From Pseudarthrobacter albicanus (GTDB lineage Bacteria > Actinomycetota > Actinomycetes > Actinomycetales > Micrococcaceae), in contig NZ_JAGPOT010000031.1 of the NCBI RefSeq assembly GCF_018224015.1, positions 16,852-80,851 on the forward strand: a stretch of 64,000 nucleotides of DNA, read 5' to 3'. Below the pieces are notes generated by a model, which had not been told where the DNA came from, did no database searches, and was given only the letters and a program-made list of their open reading frames with translations. Position numbers and translations under genes: made by a program. The first letter of the stretch is position 1, and each line of letters begins with the position of its first letter. This document shows positions 8,891 to 18,992 of the stretch, piece by piece.

Positions 8891-11053
8891 GTGGCCGGAT
8901 GGAATGCGGATACGGGCGCAGGCCCATTGGGTGAGGGAGCGGTCACGGTGCTGGACGGTTCCTCGTTCTGCATCTCCTCGGCCAACGGCGATATGTATCC
9001 GGAGCGTCCGCACGGCGTCTTCTTCGAAGACACCCGCATCATTTCCCGCTGGAACCTCATGGTCAACGAAGCGCCGGTGGAACCGCTTTCGTCAAAAACG
9101 CATGAACCGTACAGGGCGGTCTTTGTCGGCCGCGCCACGCGTTCGGACGGCCGGGCGGACAGCCCGTTGGTCGTGGAGCGGGACCGCCATGTCGGTGCGG
9201 GCATCCGGGAGGACATCACGGTCCGGAACTTTTCCCGCGAACCTGCCGTGTGCGCCATCACCCTGATTGTGGAAACAGACTTTGCGGATCTTTTTGAGGT
9301 CAAGGACGGCCGGGTTCTCCGCACCTGGCAGCAGACGAAGACACCGGGCAACGGATCGCTGACTATTGAGTCCGCGCGGGAGGGCGCGCATCGGCGTGTG
9401 ACCGTCAGGGCTCCGGGCGCCAACTTCAGCCAGGACGGACTCAGCTACGTTGTGGTCATTCCGCCTCGGGCCAGCTGGACGCGGCGGATTATTGTCCTGC
9501 CAAGTTTCGACGGCGTGGCGGCTCCGGAGCCCTTCTCCCACGAAAACCCGGCCGCATCCTCCGCAGCCGCCAGGCGCTATCAGGAATGGAGCGAGTACAC
9601 CCCCGTGCTGCACCTGGAGGACGACGATACAGAACAGATCCTTCTCCGGAGCCACGATGATCTGGGATCACTGAGGATCTTCGACCCCAAAAACCCGGGC
9701 CGGGCAGTGCTGGCGGCCGGCGCCCCCTGGTTCATGGCCCTGTTCGGCCGGGACGCCCTGCTCACCTCGTACATGACAATGCTTGTGGACCCGTCCCTTG
9801 CCTTGGGAACGCTGCAAACGTTGGCGGAGCTGCAGGGAGCCAGCGTGGACGCGCTCACCGAAGAAGAACCCGGACGCATCCCTCACGAGGTCCGTCGGGG
9901 CGTCAGCGCCCGGCTCGCCCTGCGCGGCGGCGGAGCCTACTACGGAACGGCGGACGCCACCCCCCTGTTCGTGACGCTGCTCGGCGAAGTGAGCCGCTGG
10001 GGACTGGGCGCCGATGTCCTCGGATCCTTATTGCCGCACGCGGACCGGGCGCTGGACTGGATCACCCGGTACGGTGACCGCGACGGCGACGGCCTAGTCG
10101 AATACGCCCGCGCCACCGACCGCGGCCTGATCAACCAGGGCTGGAAGGACTCCTGGGACGCGATCAACTTTGCCGATGGCGGGCTGGCCGAGGCGCCGAT
10201 CGCGCTGTGCGAGGTGCAAGGGTATGTCTACAGCGCGTTCATCAGCCGGGCCGTGCTTGCCCTGGACACGGGTGACATGGAACTGGCCGCCCATTGGCGG
10301 AACCGGGCCGTTGCGCTGAAGAAACAGTTCAACGAGCGCTTCTGGTTGCCGGAGCGCGGGTACTATGCCGTCGCCCTGGACCGCCACAAGCGACCGGTGG
10401 ACGCCTGCACCTCCAATATGGGGCATTGCCTGTGGAGCGGAATCGTCGACGACGAGAAGGCACCCCTCGTGGCACAGCGCCTGATGTCCGACGAAATGTT
10501 CACCGGCTGGGGTATCCGGACGCTGGCCTCGGACATGGGCGCCTTCAACCCGGTGAGCTACCACAACGGATCCGTGTGGCCGCACGACAATGCCCTGATC
10601 GCCGCGGGCCTGATGAGGCACGGCTTTGTGAAGGAAGCCCAGCGGGTAGCGTCCGCGATGCTGGAGGCGGCGAACTACTTTGACGGCCGGCTACCGGAGC
10701 TGTTCTGCGGTTTTGACCGCAAGACGTATGCCCAGCCGGTGCCTTACCCCACGGCCTGCTCGCCGCAGGCCTGGGCAGCGGGCACTCCCGTGCTGCTGAT
10801 GCGCATCCTGCTGCGTCTTGACCCGTACCTGACCACCAATGATTTGTGGTTGGCGCCCGTTTTCCCCGAAGGCTTCGGGGACTTCGAGGCGCGGAACGTT
10901 CCGCTTGGCACCTCCCACGTATCGATCCGCGTTTCACAAGGATCGGTGACCATCACGGGTCTCCCTCCCGGGATCAGGCTCCACAGGGAAGCCCGGTCTC
11001 CTCTGGCGGACCTACTGGACATCAACGACCCGGACAGCAGAACGCACCAATGA
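8891..11053 (+). CDS. Glycogen-debranching-type amylo-alpha-1,6-glucosidase
   Basis: A 720-residue protein with the N-terminal GDE domain (TVLDGSSFCISSANGDMYPE, then GVFFEDTRIISRW) and a C-terminal (alpha/alpha)6 barrel (APWFMALFGRDALLTS, then NQGWKDSWDA and NPVSYHNGSVWPHDNALIA). Family members hydrolyse alpha-1,6 branch points or act on related oligosaccharides. The carboxylates in GRDALLTS, WKDSWD and the EL-CGF segment near residue 605 belong to the barrel active site. The start is GTG 8891, seven bases after GGAGG. The upstream TTG 8870 has no such site. A glycosyltransferase gene follows 400 bp downstream, which suggests a carbohydrate role. No signal peptide is visible. Confidence 0.88.
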   Translation: MAGWNADTGAGPLGEGAVTVLDGSSFCISSANGDMYPERPHGVFFEDTRIISRWNLMVNEAPVEPLSSKTHEPYRAVFVGRATRSDGRADSPLVVERDRHVGAGIREDITVRNFSREPAVCAITLIVETDFADLFEVKDGRVLRTWQQTKTPGNGSLTIESAREGAHRRVTVRAPGANFSQDGLSYVVVIPPRASWTRRIIVLPSFDGVAAPEPFSHENPAASSAAARRYQEWSEYTPVLHLEDDDTEQILLRSHDDLGSLRIFDPKNPGRAVLAAGAPWFMALFGRDALLTSYMTMLVDPSLALGTLQTLAELQGASVDALTEEEPGRIPHEVRRGVSARLALRGGGAYYGTADATPLFVTLLGEVSRWGLGADVLGSLLPHADRALDWITRYGDRDGDGLVEYARATDRGLINQGWKDSWDAINFADGGLAEAPIALCEVQGYVYSAFISRAVLALDTGDMELAAHWRNRAVALKKQFNERFWLPERGYYAVALDRHKRPVDACTSNMGHCLWSGIVDDEKAPLVAQRLMSDEMFTGWGIRTLASDMGAFNPVSYHNGSVWPHDNALIAAGLMRHGFVKEAQRVASAMLEAANYFDGRLPELFCGFDRKTYAQPVPYPTACSPQAWAAGTPVLLMRILLRLDPYLTTNDLWLAPVFPEGFGDFEARNVPLGTSHVSIRVSQGSVTITGLPPGIRLHREARSPLADLLDINDPDSRTHQ

Positions 11054-11450
11054 AGGCCCGGATAGCCGCGAGGACACAGTCAAGCCCGGGATGACGCCCG
11101 CGATGAAGAACCCCTTCATCATCGTGGCGCCGTCCGGGCAATCACCGCCGTCTTCCCGCCATCAGGGAACGGCCTCAAATAGGAACAGCCGTATAACCGT
11201 CCGTGTTTTGCCCCCTCAGAACCTGTTAGTTGCCGGGTTTTAGCCGCGGCCGGCGGCGTCCGCCCAGAGTGCCCGGAAGCCGGCAGTTCCTTCGCCGCCC
11301 CGGCCCGGGGCCGGCTGATGGTTGTGCCCCGGCGTGGCCGGCTCTACATTGAGGAATGACCAACGCCGGGCCGCAATCCTTCCATGAGCTGCAGGACATG
11401 ATCATCAGCACGGCAAGGGCCGCCGGGTCCCGGCCGGAGGGAGTGCCGGG
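11054..11450. other. Intergenic region with one weak short ORF
   Basis: Nearly 400 bp between the debranching enzyme and the glycosyltransferase. A 36-codon frame (ATG 11356 to TGA 11466) overlaps the next start by 16 bases and could couple translation, but its ribosome-binding site is poorly spaced. I do not call it as a gene. Confidence 0.35.
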
Positions 11451-12518
11451 ATGCGCATCGGCCTGATCGCTCCGCCGTGGATCCCGGTGCCCCCACCGGC
11501 GAACGGCGGCATCGAGTCCATCGTCGATGTGCTGGCCCGGGGGCTGGCAGCAGCAGGACACGATGTCCTTCTGGCGGCCGCGGCCGGCAGCACCTGTCCG
11601 GTTCCACAGGTTCCCGGCGCTCCTGCCGCGGATCCGGCAACAATGGGCGCGTGCGCTGACGAGCTCCGGCACAGTGTGTTCGCCTACGAGGCGACGGACG
11701 GCGTCGACCTCATCCACGATCACACTCTCGCCGGGCCCCTGTACCGGCACCGGCCGGAAAAAACACCCCTCATCACCACCGCGCACGGCCCCTTAACCGG
11801 AGGGCTTCGCGGGATCTACCATGCCATGACCGCCGAAGCCTCGCTCATTGCCATCTCACACCACCAGGCCCGCTCCGCCCCGGATCTCAGGATCAGCCGG
11901 GTCATCCACCACGGCATCAACACCGGCGCGGTTCCGGTGGGACGCGGCGAGGGGGGCTACGCATGCTTTCTGGGCCGGATGCACCCCGACAAGGGCCTGC
12001 CCCAGGCCATCGGGGCCGCACGGCTGGCCCGGATGCCGCTGCGGATCGCGGCGAAAATGCACAACAGGGACGAGCACGAGTATTTCCGCACCGTCATCGA
12101 GCCGCTGCTCGGGCCGGACGTGGAGTATCTGGGCGAACTGAACACGGCGGACAAGTACGCGCTGCTCGGAGGCGCCGTGGCCCTTCTGAATCCCATTCAG
12201 TGGGCCGAGCCCTTCGGCATGGTCATGATCGAGTCCCTGGCCGCCGGCACCCCGGTGATCGCCACACCCCGGGGCTCCGCCCCGGAAATCATCGACGACG
12301 GCGCAACCGGCTTCCTGCGCGGCGGAATCCGCGAACTCGCGGCAGCCCTCAACGAGGCAGGAACGCTGGACCGCAGCGGATGCCGGCGTGCGGCCGCAAC
12401 ACGCTTCAGCGCCAAACGAATGGTCTCCGAACACCTTCGGCTCTACGAGGAAGCCCTCACCGGCGTTCCGGCCCCGGCCGACGCCCGCGCACCGCTGGAC
12501 GCAAGCTTCCTCACCTGA
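11451..12518 (+). CDS. Glycosyltransferase family 4 protein
   Basis: A 355-residue GT-B glycosyltransferase. The N-terminal acceptor half starts MRIGLIAPPWIPVPP-ANGGIE, typical of GT4 enzymes. The donor-binding half has FLGRMHPDKGL near residue 175, then NPIQWAEPFGMVMIESLAAGTPVIATPRGSAPEII near residue 245-280, which includes the E-x7-E nucleotide-sugar motif. The protein should move a sugar from a nucleotide donor to an unknown acceptor in the cytoplasm. The ATG at 11451 has GGAGGGAG shortly upstream. It sits next to the debranching-enzyme gene, so trehalose, glycogen or glycolipid metabolism are possible contexts. Confidence 0.85.
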   Translation: MRIGLIAPPWIPVPPPANGGIESIVDVLARGLAAAGHDVLLAAAAGSTCPVPQVPGAPAADPATMGACADELRHSVFAYEATDGVDLIHDHTLAGPLYRHRPEKTPLITTAHGPLTGGLRGIYHAMTAEASLIAISHHQARSAPDLRISRVIHHGINTGAVPVGRGEGGYACFLGRMHPDKGLPQAIGAARLARMPLRIAAKMHNRDEHEYFRTVIEPLLGPDVEYLGELNTADKYALLGGAVALLNPIQWAEPFGMVMIESLAAGTPVIATPRGSAPEIIDDGATGFLRGGIRELAAALNEAGTLDRSGCRRAAATRFSAKRMVSEHLRLYEEALTGVPAPADARAPLDASFLT

Positions 12519-12807
12519 AACAAGAGTCAGGTGAGGTGTCCGCACTCTCCAGGCAATTGACATCAGCCGATCAACGCGCTGGTCCTATGCGGGCGGCACG
12601 GGTCGGCACAGGGTGGCGTAGGCGTATACGGCCGCGGCCACCAGCTCAGCCTGCCGCGAGGCATGATTGCCGTCTCCGGGCAGCGCCGGCGTCGGGTCGG
12701 GAATCTGGCCGAATCCCTTGGGCGTCCTGCAAGCCTGCGCCTGCAGGACAGTGTGGTGGGACGCCGGACTTCAGTCCGCCTCAACGGCGGTCAGCCGTGG
12801 TTGCTGT
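12519..12807. other. Intergenic region between convergent genes
   Basis: About 290 bp downstream of both the glycosyltransferase and clpC. On the minus strand a start-less frame (about 12590-12780) encodes a segment including FGQIPDPTPALPGDGN and AELVAAAVYAYATL. It looks protein-like and may be a remnant, but I cannot assign it. Small inverted repeats near 12764-12795 could form the clpC terminator. Confidence 0.3.
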
Positions 12808-15309
12808 TCAGGTCGCGGCGGGCAGTGCGTCCGGGATCCGCGGTCTGGTGTTTCCTGTGAAGGTGAACTTGGCGTCGTCGCCTTCGCCGTCAACGTCGAC
12901 CGCGATGATCTCGCCCGGATGGATTTCGTCGAAGAGGATCTTCTCGGAGAGCTGGTCCTCGATCTCGCGCTGGATGGTGCGGCGCAGCGGCCGCGCGCCC
13001 ATGGCGGGATCATAGCCGCGGGCTGCCAGGAGCACCTTGGCTGCCGTGGTGAGTTCGATGCCCATGTCCTTGTCCGCCAGGCGCTGCTCCAGGCGGCCGA
13101 TCATCAGGTTCACGATCTGGATGATCTCGTCCTGGGTGAGCTGCGGGAAGACGATGACGTCGTCAACACGGTTCAGGAACTCGGGGCGGAAGTGCTGCTT
13201 GAGTTCCTCCGTGACGCGGGCACGCATCCGGTTGTAGCCGGTCTGCGTGTCCGTGCCGGACTGGAAGCCGGTGGCCACGCTCTTGGAGATGTCCCGGGCG
13301 CCCAGGTTGGTGGTCATGATGATCACGGTGTTCTTGAAGTCCACCACCCGGCCATGGCTATCGGTCAGGCGGCCGTCCTCCAGGATCTGCAGCAGCGAGT
13401 TGAAGAGATCGGCGTGCGCCTTCTCCACCTCGTCGAAGAGCACCACGGAGAACGGACGGCGCCGGACCTTCTCGGTCAGCTGGCCACCCTCGTCGTAACC
13501 GACGTAGCCCGGAGGGGCGCCGAAGAGCCGCGACACCGTGTGCTTCTCCGAGTACTCGGACATGTCCAGGGTGATCAGGGCGTCTTCTTCACCGAACAGG
13601 AACTCGGCCAGGGCCTTGGCCAGCTCGGTCTTGCCGACGCCCGTGGGGCCGGCGAAGATGAACGAACCGCCCGGACGCTTCGGGTCCTTCAGGCCTGCCC
13701 GGGTGCGGCGGATAGCCCGCGAAACCGACTTAATCGCCTCCTCCTGGCCCACCACGCGCTGGTGCAGCTCGTCTTCCATCTTCAGCAGGCGCGAGGACTC
13801 CTCCTCGGTGAGCTTGAAGACCGGAATGCCGGTGGAGTTCGCCAGCACCTCGGCGATCAGTTCCTCATCGACCTCGGAGATGTCGTCCATGCCGCCGGTC
13901 TTCCATCGGCGCTCCTCCTCTTTACGCTCGGCGGCGAGCTTCTGCTCCTCATCGCGCAGTGAAGCGGCGCCTTCGTAGTCGGCGGCGTCGATCGCGGCGT
14001 CCTTCGCCTTCCTGACGTCGGCGATCCTCTCGGCAAGAGCCTTGAGCTCCGGCGGGGCCGTCATCCGGCGGATGTGGAGCCGGGCGCCGGCCTCATCGAT
14101 CAGGTCGATCGCCTTGTCCGGCAGGAACCGGTCCGAGATGTAACGCTCCGAGAGGTTCGCCGCGGCGACCAGCGCGCCGTCGGTGATGGTGACGCGGTGG
14201 TGCGCCTCGTACCGGTCCCGGAGGCCCTTGAGGATCTCGATCGCGTCGGCCACGGAGGGTTCCTTCACCTGGATCGGCTGGAAGCGGCGCTCCAGCGCGG
14301 CATCCTTCTCAATGTGCTTGCGGTAGTCATCCAGGGTGGTCGCACCGATGGTCTGGAGCTCGCCCCGGGCCAGCAGCGGCTTAAGGATGGAAGCCGCATC
14401 GATCGCACCCTCGGCCGCACCGGCACCGACAAGGGTGTGGATCTCATCGATGAACAAAAGAATGTCGCCGCGGGTGCGGATCTCCTTGAGGACCTTTTTC
14501 AGCCGCTCCTCGAAGTCACCGCGGTACCGGGAACCTGCAACCACGGAGCCCAGGTCCAGCGTGTACAGCTGCTTGTCCTTGAGAGTCTCGGGCACGTCGC
14601 CGCGGACGATCGCCTGGGCCAGGCCTTCGACGACGGCGGTCTTGCCGACGCCCGGCTCGCCGATCAGCACAGGGTTGTTCTTGGTGCGGCGGGACAGGAC
14701 CTGCATGACGCGTTCCATTTCGGATTCGCGCCCGATGACGGGATCCAGCTTGTTCTCACGCGCGGCCTGGGTCAGGTTGCGGCCGAACTGGTCCAGGACG
14801 ACCGAACCGGCGGGAGTCGCTTCAGCCTGGTCCTGGCCGGGGCCTGCGCCGGCGCCGGTGGCTTCCTTGCCCTGGTAGCCGGAGAGCAGCTGGATGACCT
14901 GCTGGCGGACGCGGCCCAGGTCCGCGCCGAGCTTGACCAGCACCTGGGCGGCCACACCCTCACCCTCGCGGATGAGGCCGAGCAGGATGTGCTCGGTTCC
15001 GATGTAGTTGTGTCCCAGCTGCAGGGCCTCGCGCAGCGAGAGCTCCAGCACCTTCTTGGCCCGCGGCGTGAAGGGGATGTGCCCGGACGGGGCCTGCTGG
15101 CCCGGGCCGATGATCTCCTGCACCTGCTCGCGGACACCGTCGAGCGAAATGCCCAAGGACTCAAGGGCTTTGGCGGCAACACCTTCACCCTCATGGATCA
15201 GACCCAAGAGGATGTGTTCGGTACCAATGTAATTGTGGTTCAACATGCGTGCCTCTTCCTGGGCAAGCACAACCACGCGACGGGCACGGTCCGTAAATCG
15301 CTCAAACAT
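12808..15309 (-). CDS. clpC: ATP-dependent Clp protease ATP-binding subunit ClpC
   Basis: An 833-residue AAA+ unfoldase that feeds substrates to ClpP. Two Clp N-terminal repeats ([13 protein letters not shown] twice, near residues 25 and 100) are followed by AAA domain 1 with Walker A GEPGVGKT near residue 215 and Walker [10 protein letters not shown]. Next come the middle coiled-coil UVR-type segment and AAA domain 2 with GPTGVGKT and Walker [12 protein letters not shown]. The [13 protein letters not shown] pore loop and the C-terminal D2-small domain are intact. The length matches actinobacterial ClpC. It starts [13 protein letters not shown] as in other members. The 5' side faces about 400 bp of non-coding DNA and then mobile-element debris. 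Confidence 0.98.
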   Translation of the reverse strand: MFERFTDRARRVVVLAQEEARMLNHNYIGTEHILLGLIHEGEGVAAKALESLGISLDGVREQVQEIIGPGQQAPSGHIPFTPRAKKVLELSLREALQLGHNYIGTEHILLGLIREGEGVAAQVLVKLGADLGRVRQQVIQLLSGYQGKEATGAGAGPGQDQAEATPAGSVVLDQFGRNLTQAARENKLDPVIGRESEMERVMQVLSRRTKNNPVLIGEPGVGKTAVVEGLAQAIVRGDVPETLKDKQLYTLDLGSVVAGSRYRGDFEERLKKVLKEIRTRGDILLFIDEIHTLVGAGAAEGAIDAASILKPLLARGELQTIGATTLDDYRKHIEKDAALERRFQPIQVKEPSVADAIEILKGLRDRYEAHHRVTITDGALVAAANLSERYISDRFLPDKAIDLIDEAGARLHIRRMTAPPELKALAERIADVRKAKDAAIDAADYEGAASLRDEEQKLAAERKEEERRWKTGGMDDISEVDEELIAEVLANSTGIPVFKLTEEESSRLLKMEDELHQRVVGQEEAIKSVSRAIRRTRAGLKDPKRPGGSFIFAGPTGVGKTELAKALAEFLFGEEDALITLDMSEYSEKHTVSRLFGAPPGYVGYDEGGQLTEKVRRRPFSVVLFDEVEKAHADLFNSLLQILEDGRLTDSHGRVVDFKNTVIIMTTNLGARDISKSVATGFQSGTDTQTGYNRMRARVTEELKQHFRPEFLNRVDDVIVFPQLTQDEIIQIVNLMIGRLEQRLADKDMGIELTTAAKVLLAARGYDPAMGARPLRRTIQREIEDQLSEKILFDEIHPGEIIAVDVDGEGDDAKFTFTGNTRPRIPDALPAAT

Positions 15310-15723
15310 TTCACCACACTCCTGGCTGCCGCCTACCTTGATGCTACGTCGCCGCAGGCCCCCATGGGGGCGTTCGCCGGAGGCAGGATATTAGAGAGCC
15401 TGATTCATCTGACGTCCCCGGGCAAGCGCAGGTTGTCGCACCATTGTCTGGCGCACCGCGGCGAGTGGTCTCCGCCGCCATGACACCTCCTGCCGCTGGG
15501 CACCGATTCAATTCCCGCCCCCAATCGAACCGGTTCATGACGAATGGCGGTTGAGCGCTGGTCGAGATAGTTGTTCCGGCTGACGCCGACGATCAGGGTT
15601 GACTGGCAGCCTCGATGAGGTCATCAATTCCGCGGGTTGCGTGTTCGGCAGGAACGGCCACGCTGCAGAACCGTGTTTTGCGAACTTAACCACGCCACCC
15701 CTGGCCGCTGTGCACGGAGTGCG
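15310..15723. other. Intergenic region upstream of clpC, possible gene remnant
   Basis: Contains the clpC promoter region. On the minus strand about 15599-15690 a 30-codon frame ends SVAVPAEHATRGIDDLIEAA and then stops. It looks like the C-terminus of a lost gene, but I cannot name it. Confidence 0.3.
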
Positions 15724-15839
15724 TTAGCTGTCTGTCTTGAGGTACTGGTAGAGCGTTTCGCGGCTGATGCCGATGTCATTTTTCTCTAATGGTTCTTGGC
15801 AGGTCTGGTACCCGCTGGCAGGCTTGGTGTTGATCTGTC
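15724..15839 (-). mobile_element. Serine resolvase/invertase C-terminal remnant
   Basis: Read on the minus strand, the frame ends NDIGISRETLYQYLKTDS and a stop at 15724. This is the Hin-type helix-turn-helix that closes serine recombinases (GISR-TLY-YL). The preceding residues (INTKPASGYQT) also fit the linker, but the catalytic domain is absent. It is a remnant of a transposon or plasmid resolvase. Confidence 0.65.
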
Positions 15840-16064
15840 GTAGTGTGACCATCATTTTTCTGACCGTTGGGTTTCCAAGGTGTCTTCACTTCGACGTGTC
15901 CGCTATGGCGGATCGGCATCGGCCTGGCCTCTTGCCGTGGCTTGATAAAAGGTTGGCCGAACCAATGGTTCGTGCCTCGTTAGAGAACCGCCTGACAAGA
16001 ACCCTGTTCCAGGCCGATGCCGCCCATACCGGTCATCGACGCATTGGAATGGAGGATCACCGTC

Positions 16065-16200
16065 ATGAGTATCGTCGCAGAAAAGTGCGCCTACGTCATC
16101 GGTGTCGACACCCACGCACGAACCCACACCTACGCCATCATCAACACCACCACCGGCGCGCGCGCCTGCTGCGAGGCTTTCCCCGCCGTGCCCGCGCGGT
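16065..16200 (+). mobile_element. IS110-family transposase, N-terminal fragment
   Basis: The ATG at 16065 with GGAGG nine bases upstream begins MSIVAEKCAYVIGVDTHART. The VIGVDTHARTHTYAI block, with the first Asp of the DEDD active site, is diagnostic for IS110 transposases. Homology fades after about 45 residues (CEAFPAVPAR), where the sequence meets a ligD remnant on the opposite strand. The rest of the roughly 400-residue transposase is missing. The leader at 15960-16060 resembles the non-coding end of such elements. Confidence 0.75.
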
Positions 16201-16391
16201 GGACCCGGCACTTGCGCGGGCCGGGCGGTTCGCCGCATGCGGGATCAGGAACCGGGCAATCTCCGCGTAACAGGCAAGGACGTCAGCCCCGGTGGCCCCG
16301 GTCTCCGGTAGACCACCTTGTCCAGGCTGGAGGTGACGGCGTGGCCATCCACGGAAACCGTCTGGCCGGGATTCTGGGGTTCCGAGGCCAC
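16155..16391 (-). pseudogene. ligD: Decayed N-terminus of ATP-dependent DNA ligase LigD (polymerase domain)
   Basis: From a GTG at 16391 the minus strand reads QTVSVDGHAVTSSLDKVVYR. After one missing G near 16308 it continues as TGATGADVLACYAEIARFL and IPHAANRPA, and after a second slip as RK--VH--GTAGKA. This is the start of the LigD primase-polymerase domain (SLDKV-Y--TG-T--DVL-YY--IA--LPH---RP-TRKRW-HG). LigD works with Ku in non-homologous end joining. Only about 75 codons remain. It ends at the IS110 fragment, so the gene was probably broken by that insertion and then decayed. An intact ku lies 1 kb away. Confidence 0.7.
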
Positions 16392-16815
16392 AGACCGAGT
16401 GCTCCGCCGCCTCGGACGGATGACTACCCCCGAAGGGGTTACACGGCTCCCCCTGTTGAGGCGTCCGACGCACGGCCGTTCAGCGCACTTGACCCACCCG
16501 CTCCGACGATCCCGGGCCTTGTCCGCGGTCCATACCGTGGCCTGGAGACGCCCGTTGCCGGGCACGACCTTCCGCCCGAAGGCAACCCGCTCCCCGGCGC
16601 CACGGCCTCAGACAGCTGGCTGCGCAGCAACGCCGCCGGTAGCCGGCTCACGCCCGACATTCCTGAGCGGAGAGCCAGGGGGGATCATTCAGTGCACCGT
16701 CCACAGTGCTGGAGGGTGCATGAGTGTCAGAGGGACGGGATAGGCTGACGGGCAGGCAAGGGAACCTTCAGGAACAAGCTGAAGTGTCCCCGGAACGTCG
16801 AGGGAGATTGACCCA
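16392..16815. other. Intergenic region, possible further remnants
   Basis: About 420 bp between the ligD remnant and the next gene. A minus-strand frame around 16440-16570 (RKVVPGNGRLQATVWTADKA) looks partly protein-like but cannot be assigned. No clear promoter is seen. Confidence 0.3.
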
Positions 16816-17193
16816 ATGGAGATGACAGATCGCCACCTGGATGCCATGACGGCGGCGCACGCGCTGGGGCGCCTGCTTGCTGCGGGCGAGCCAGGAGATG
16901 CCACGGCTGAGGATGTGGTCCACTACGTGGCGCAGATGCACGGCAGGGAATCCAGGCGATTTACCGGCGAACGGCCGGACGCCAAGCTGGCGGAGCTGTA
17001 CACGCTGGACCTGCTGAATGAGCTGCGCAAGGCCATCGACGCCGCACAGTACCACCACGCCACCAGCGCCAGAAGGGCCGGGGCGAGTTTGACCGAGATC
17101 GGCGCCGCCCTTGGCATCAGCAAGCAGGCAGGCAGCCGCAGCAAGGTTCGGGATCGGAGAGTATCCGGGGCTCAGCTTCGCTTGGCCAGATGA
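16816..17193 (+). CDS. Small helix-turn-helix protein
   Basis: A 125-residue protein. The N-terminal half is helical (LDAMTAAHALGRLLAAGE). The C-terminal part has RRAGASLTEIGAALGISKQA near residue 85-105, a helix-turn-helix of the kind found in many small actinobacterial proteins. After GISKQAGSRSK the sequence changes character (VRDRRVSGAQLRLAR), so the last 15-20 residues may be out of frame. The ATG at 16816 has GAGGGAG nine bases upstream. It lies between the broken ligD and ku, perhaps as a passenger of the rearranged region. The target is unknown. Confidence 0.6.
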   Translation: MEMTDRHLDAMTAAHALGRLLAAGEPGDATAEDVVHYVAQMHGRESRRFTGERPDAKLAELYTLDLLNELRKAIDAAQYHHATSARRAGASLTEIGAALGISKQAGSRSKVRDRRVSGAQLRLAR

Positions 17194-17318
17194 GCAATTC
17201 CTACCGCGGGCTGCGGTGCGGTGGCTTTGAAGTCAGGCGCTGGTTCCGATACGCGAACCGCGACTTACTGCACGGAGACCAGCTGTACGGTGACCAGGCG
17301 GCGGTACCGCCGGCAGCA

Positions 17319-18203
17319 TCAGGCACCCTTTTTGTGCTGGACGGCTCTGGCGATGTTTGTCCCTGAGGCGCCGGTCTTTGCAGTTCCGGCCAAGGGGGAG
17401 CGTGCGCCGGCATTCTTCGCCGCACGGCTCTCCATCACGCTGCGACGCAGGGCTTCCAACAGTTCCAGCACCCTGTCTTCTTCTTCTCCGCCGGCTTCGC
17501 CGAAGGTCTCCCCTGTGTCCATGGCCTCGGCCTTCTCCAGCTTGGCCCGGATCAGCATATTGAGCTGTTCCCGGTATTCGTCCGTGAAGTCACCCGGCGA
17601 AAAGTCGGAGGAGAACGACTCGACCAGCGCGGCCGACATCTCCAGCTCCCCGGGGGAGATCCGCACCGTTTCCTCGAGGGCGGGGAACTCGGCCCTGCGC
17701 ACCTCGTCGTCCCAGAACAGGGACTGCAGCGTCATGACGTTGCCGCTCACCCGCAGCGCACCCAACCGGCTCTTCTGCCGGATGGAGAACTTCACGATCG
17801 CGGTGCGGTCCGTTTCCTCCAGGGTCCGGCGCAGCAGCACATAGCCCTTGGTGGACTTCGAATCCGGTTCCAGATAGTAGCTGCGCCCGAATCTCACCGG
17901 GTCAAGCTGGCCGCTGGGCACAAACTCCACGACCTCGATCTCCCGGCTCTGTTCCACCGTCAGGGACGCGAGGTCATCATCCGTGAGCACCACGGTGCGT
18001 TCGCCGTCGTAGTACGCCTTGTCGATGTTTTCGTAGTCGACCACCTGGCCGCACTTCTCGCAGCGGCGATGGTAATGGATCCGCCCGCCGTCCGCATCAT
18101 GGACCTGGTGCAGGCCGATGTCATGGTCCTCGGTGGCGGCATAGAGCTTCACCGGTACCTTCACCAGCCCGAAGGCGATCGCACCCTTCCAGATGGATCT
18201 CAT
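17319..18203 (-). CDS. ku: Ku protein for non-homologous end joining
   Basis: A 294-residue bacterial Ku homodimer subunit that binds broken DNA ends and recruits LigD. It begins [20 protein letters not shown], with the core motifs [33 protein letters not shown] and [11 protein letters not shown]. The start at 18203 is chosen because the family always begins at this motif. The longer upstream frame has no homology. The C-terminal tail is short and basic. Its usual partner gene ligD survives only as a fragment at 16155-16391, so end joining would need a ligase encoded elsewhere. Insertion-sequence remnants lie immediately upstream. Confidence 0.95.
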   Translation of the reverse strand: MRSIWKGAIAFGLVKVPVKLYAATEDHDIGLHQVHDADGGRIHYHRRCEKCGQVVDYENIDKAYYDGERTVVLTDDDLASLTVEQSREIEVVEFVPSGQLDPVRFGRSYYLEPDSKSTKGYVLLRRTLEETDRTAIVKFSIRQKSRLGALRVSGNVMTLQSLFWDDEVRRAEFPALEETVRISPGELEMSAALVESFSSDFSPGDFTDEYREQLNMLIRAKLEKAEAMDTGETFGEAGGEEEDRVLELLEALRRSVMESRAAKNAGARSPLAGTAKTGASGTNIARAVQHKKGA

Positions 18204-18429
18204 AATCCAAGTGAACACCCGGTGCGCTTCTTTGGGTATGGCCGGGACCTGGCATCTGCCGGTCTGCTGCGCCGGGCAGCCCTGTCCCATCGTGGATTCC
18301 CCGTTGGTACGTTTGCGCTGTAGCCGATTCCGGCGTGAGGAAAAGGGCACCCGGCGGTACATGGATGTCCTGCCGGCTTTGCGTTGCCTCGCCTGTGACC
18401 CAGGGGCTAAGCAAAGTCCTGGGTAGTGG

Positions 18430-18612
18430 CCTGATTCTGGCCAGTTTGAGGGCCCGGGTGGCGTTTCTGGCGGTGTGTCTGGTGGCTTTGGCGATGTTGA
18501 TTGTTTTGGCTATCCGGTAGAGGCTGATGGCCAGGTTTCGCAGGGACGCCATGAGCCGCGGCGCGTTGCCCGTGCGGACCTGCGAATTATCCTCCGCATA
18601 CGTCACGTCCCA
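18430..18612 (-). mobile_element. ISAs1-family transposase C-terminal remnant
   Basis: The minus strand reads [20 protein letters not shown], then [20 protein letters not shown]. This is the conserved end of ISAs1/DDE transposases (W--DVT--ED-S-VRTG--P--MA-LRNLAI). About 60 residues remain of roughly 370. It abuts the next remnant at about 18613 on the opposite strand. Confidence 0.75.
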
Positions 18613-18613
18613 G

Positions 18614-18772
18614 GCTGTCGCCGCCGTCGCGCGGATCACCCGAGGCAACTTCCGCCTGATCGACCGGCTCTTCACCCAAGTCGAACGGGTCATGAAAATA
18701 AACGAGCTCAGCACCATCACGGACGACGTCATTGAGACCGGACGCTCACCACCCGTCATTGGAATCAGCTAA
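18614..18772 (+). mobile_element. Transposition ATPase (IstB/TniB-like) C-terminal remnant
   Basis: The plus strand reads [20 protein letters not shown], then [20 protein letters not shown] and a stop at 18770-18772. This matches the C-terminus of AAA ATPases that accompany Mu/IS21-type transposases. Only about 50 residues remain. It meets the ISAs1 remnant head to head, so at least two mobile elements were deposited and trimmed at this spot. Confidence 0.6.
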
Positions 18773-18992
18773 ACCGCCAAACCGAGCTGTGAAAAAACCG
18801 CCATTCTGAACTAACAGTCACACCCCAACCCTAAATCCGCACCGATGCCCTAAACGTGAATTTCCGTACCGATCCTCCTCAGACCCCGAGTATGCGCGGG
18901 CGACAAGGAGGTCATGGGTGGATCATGGATGATCTGGTCGGTTTCATTGGCTGGTCGCGGGCCCATGCTAAGGAGACAGCATGGCACCGGCG

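Noticed and set aside
11356..11466. 36-codon ORF before the glycosyltransferase
   Set aside because: Its GAGG is only one base from the ATG, and the product has no features. The glycosyltransferase has its own good site.
12667..15483. Plus-strand frames opposite clpC (431 and 469 codons)
   Set aside because: Shadows of clpC codon bias. No domain, start signal or ribosome-binding site.
15599..15690. C-terminal gene fragment ending PAEHATRGIDDLIEAA
   Set aside because: Protein-like but too short to name. Kept only as a note in the intergenic entry.
18840..18992. Small plus-strand ORFs overlapping the end of moeA
   Set aside because: No family resemblance. The frames run antisense into moeA.
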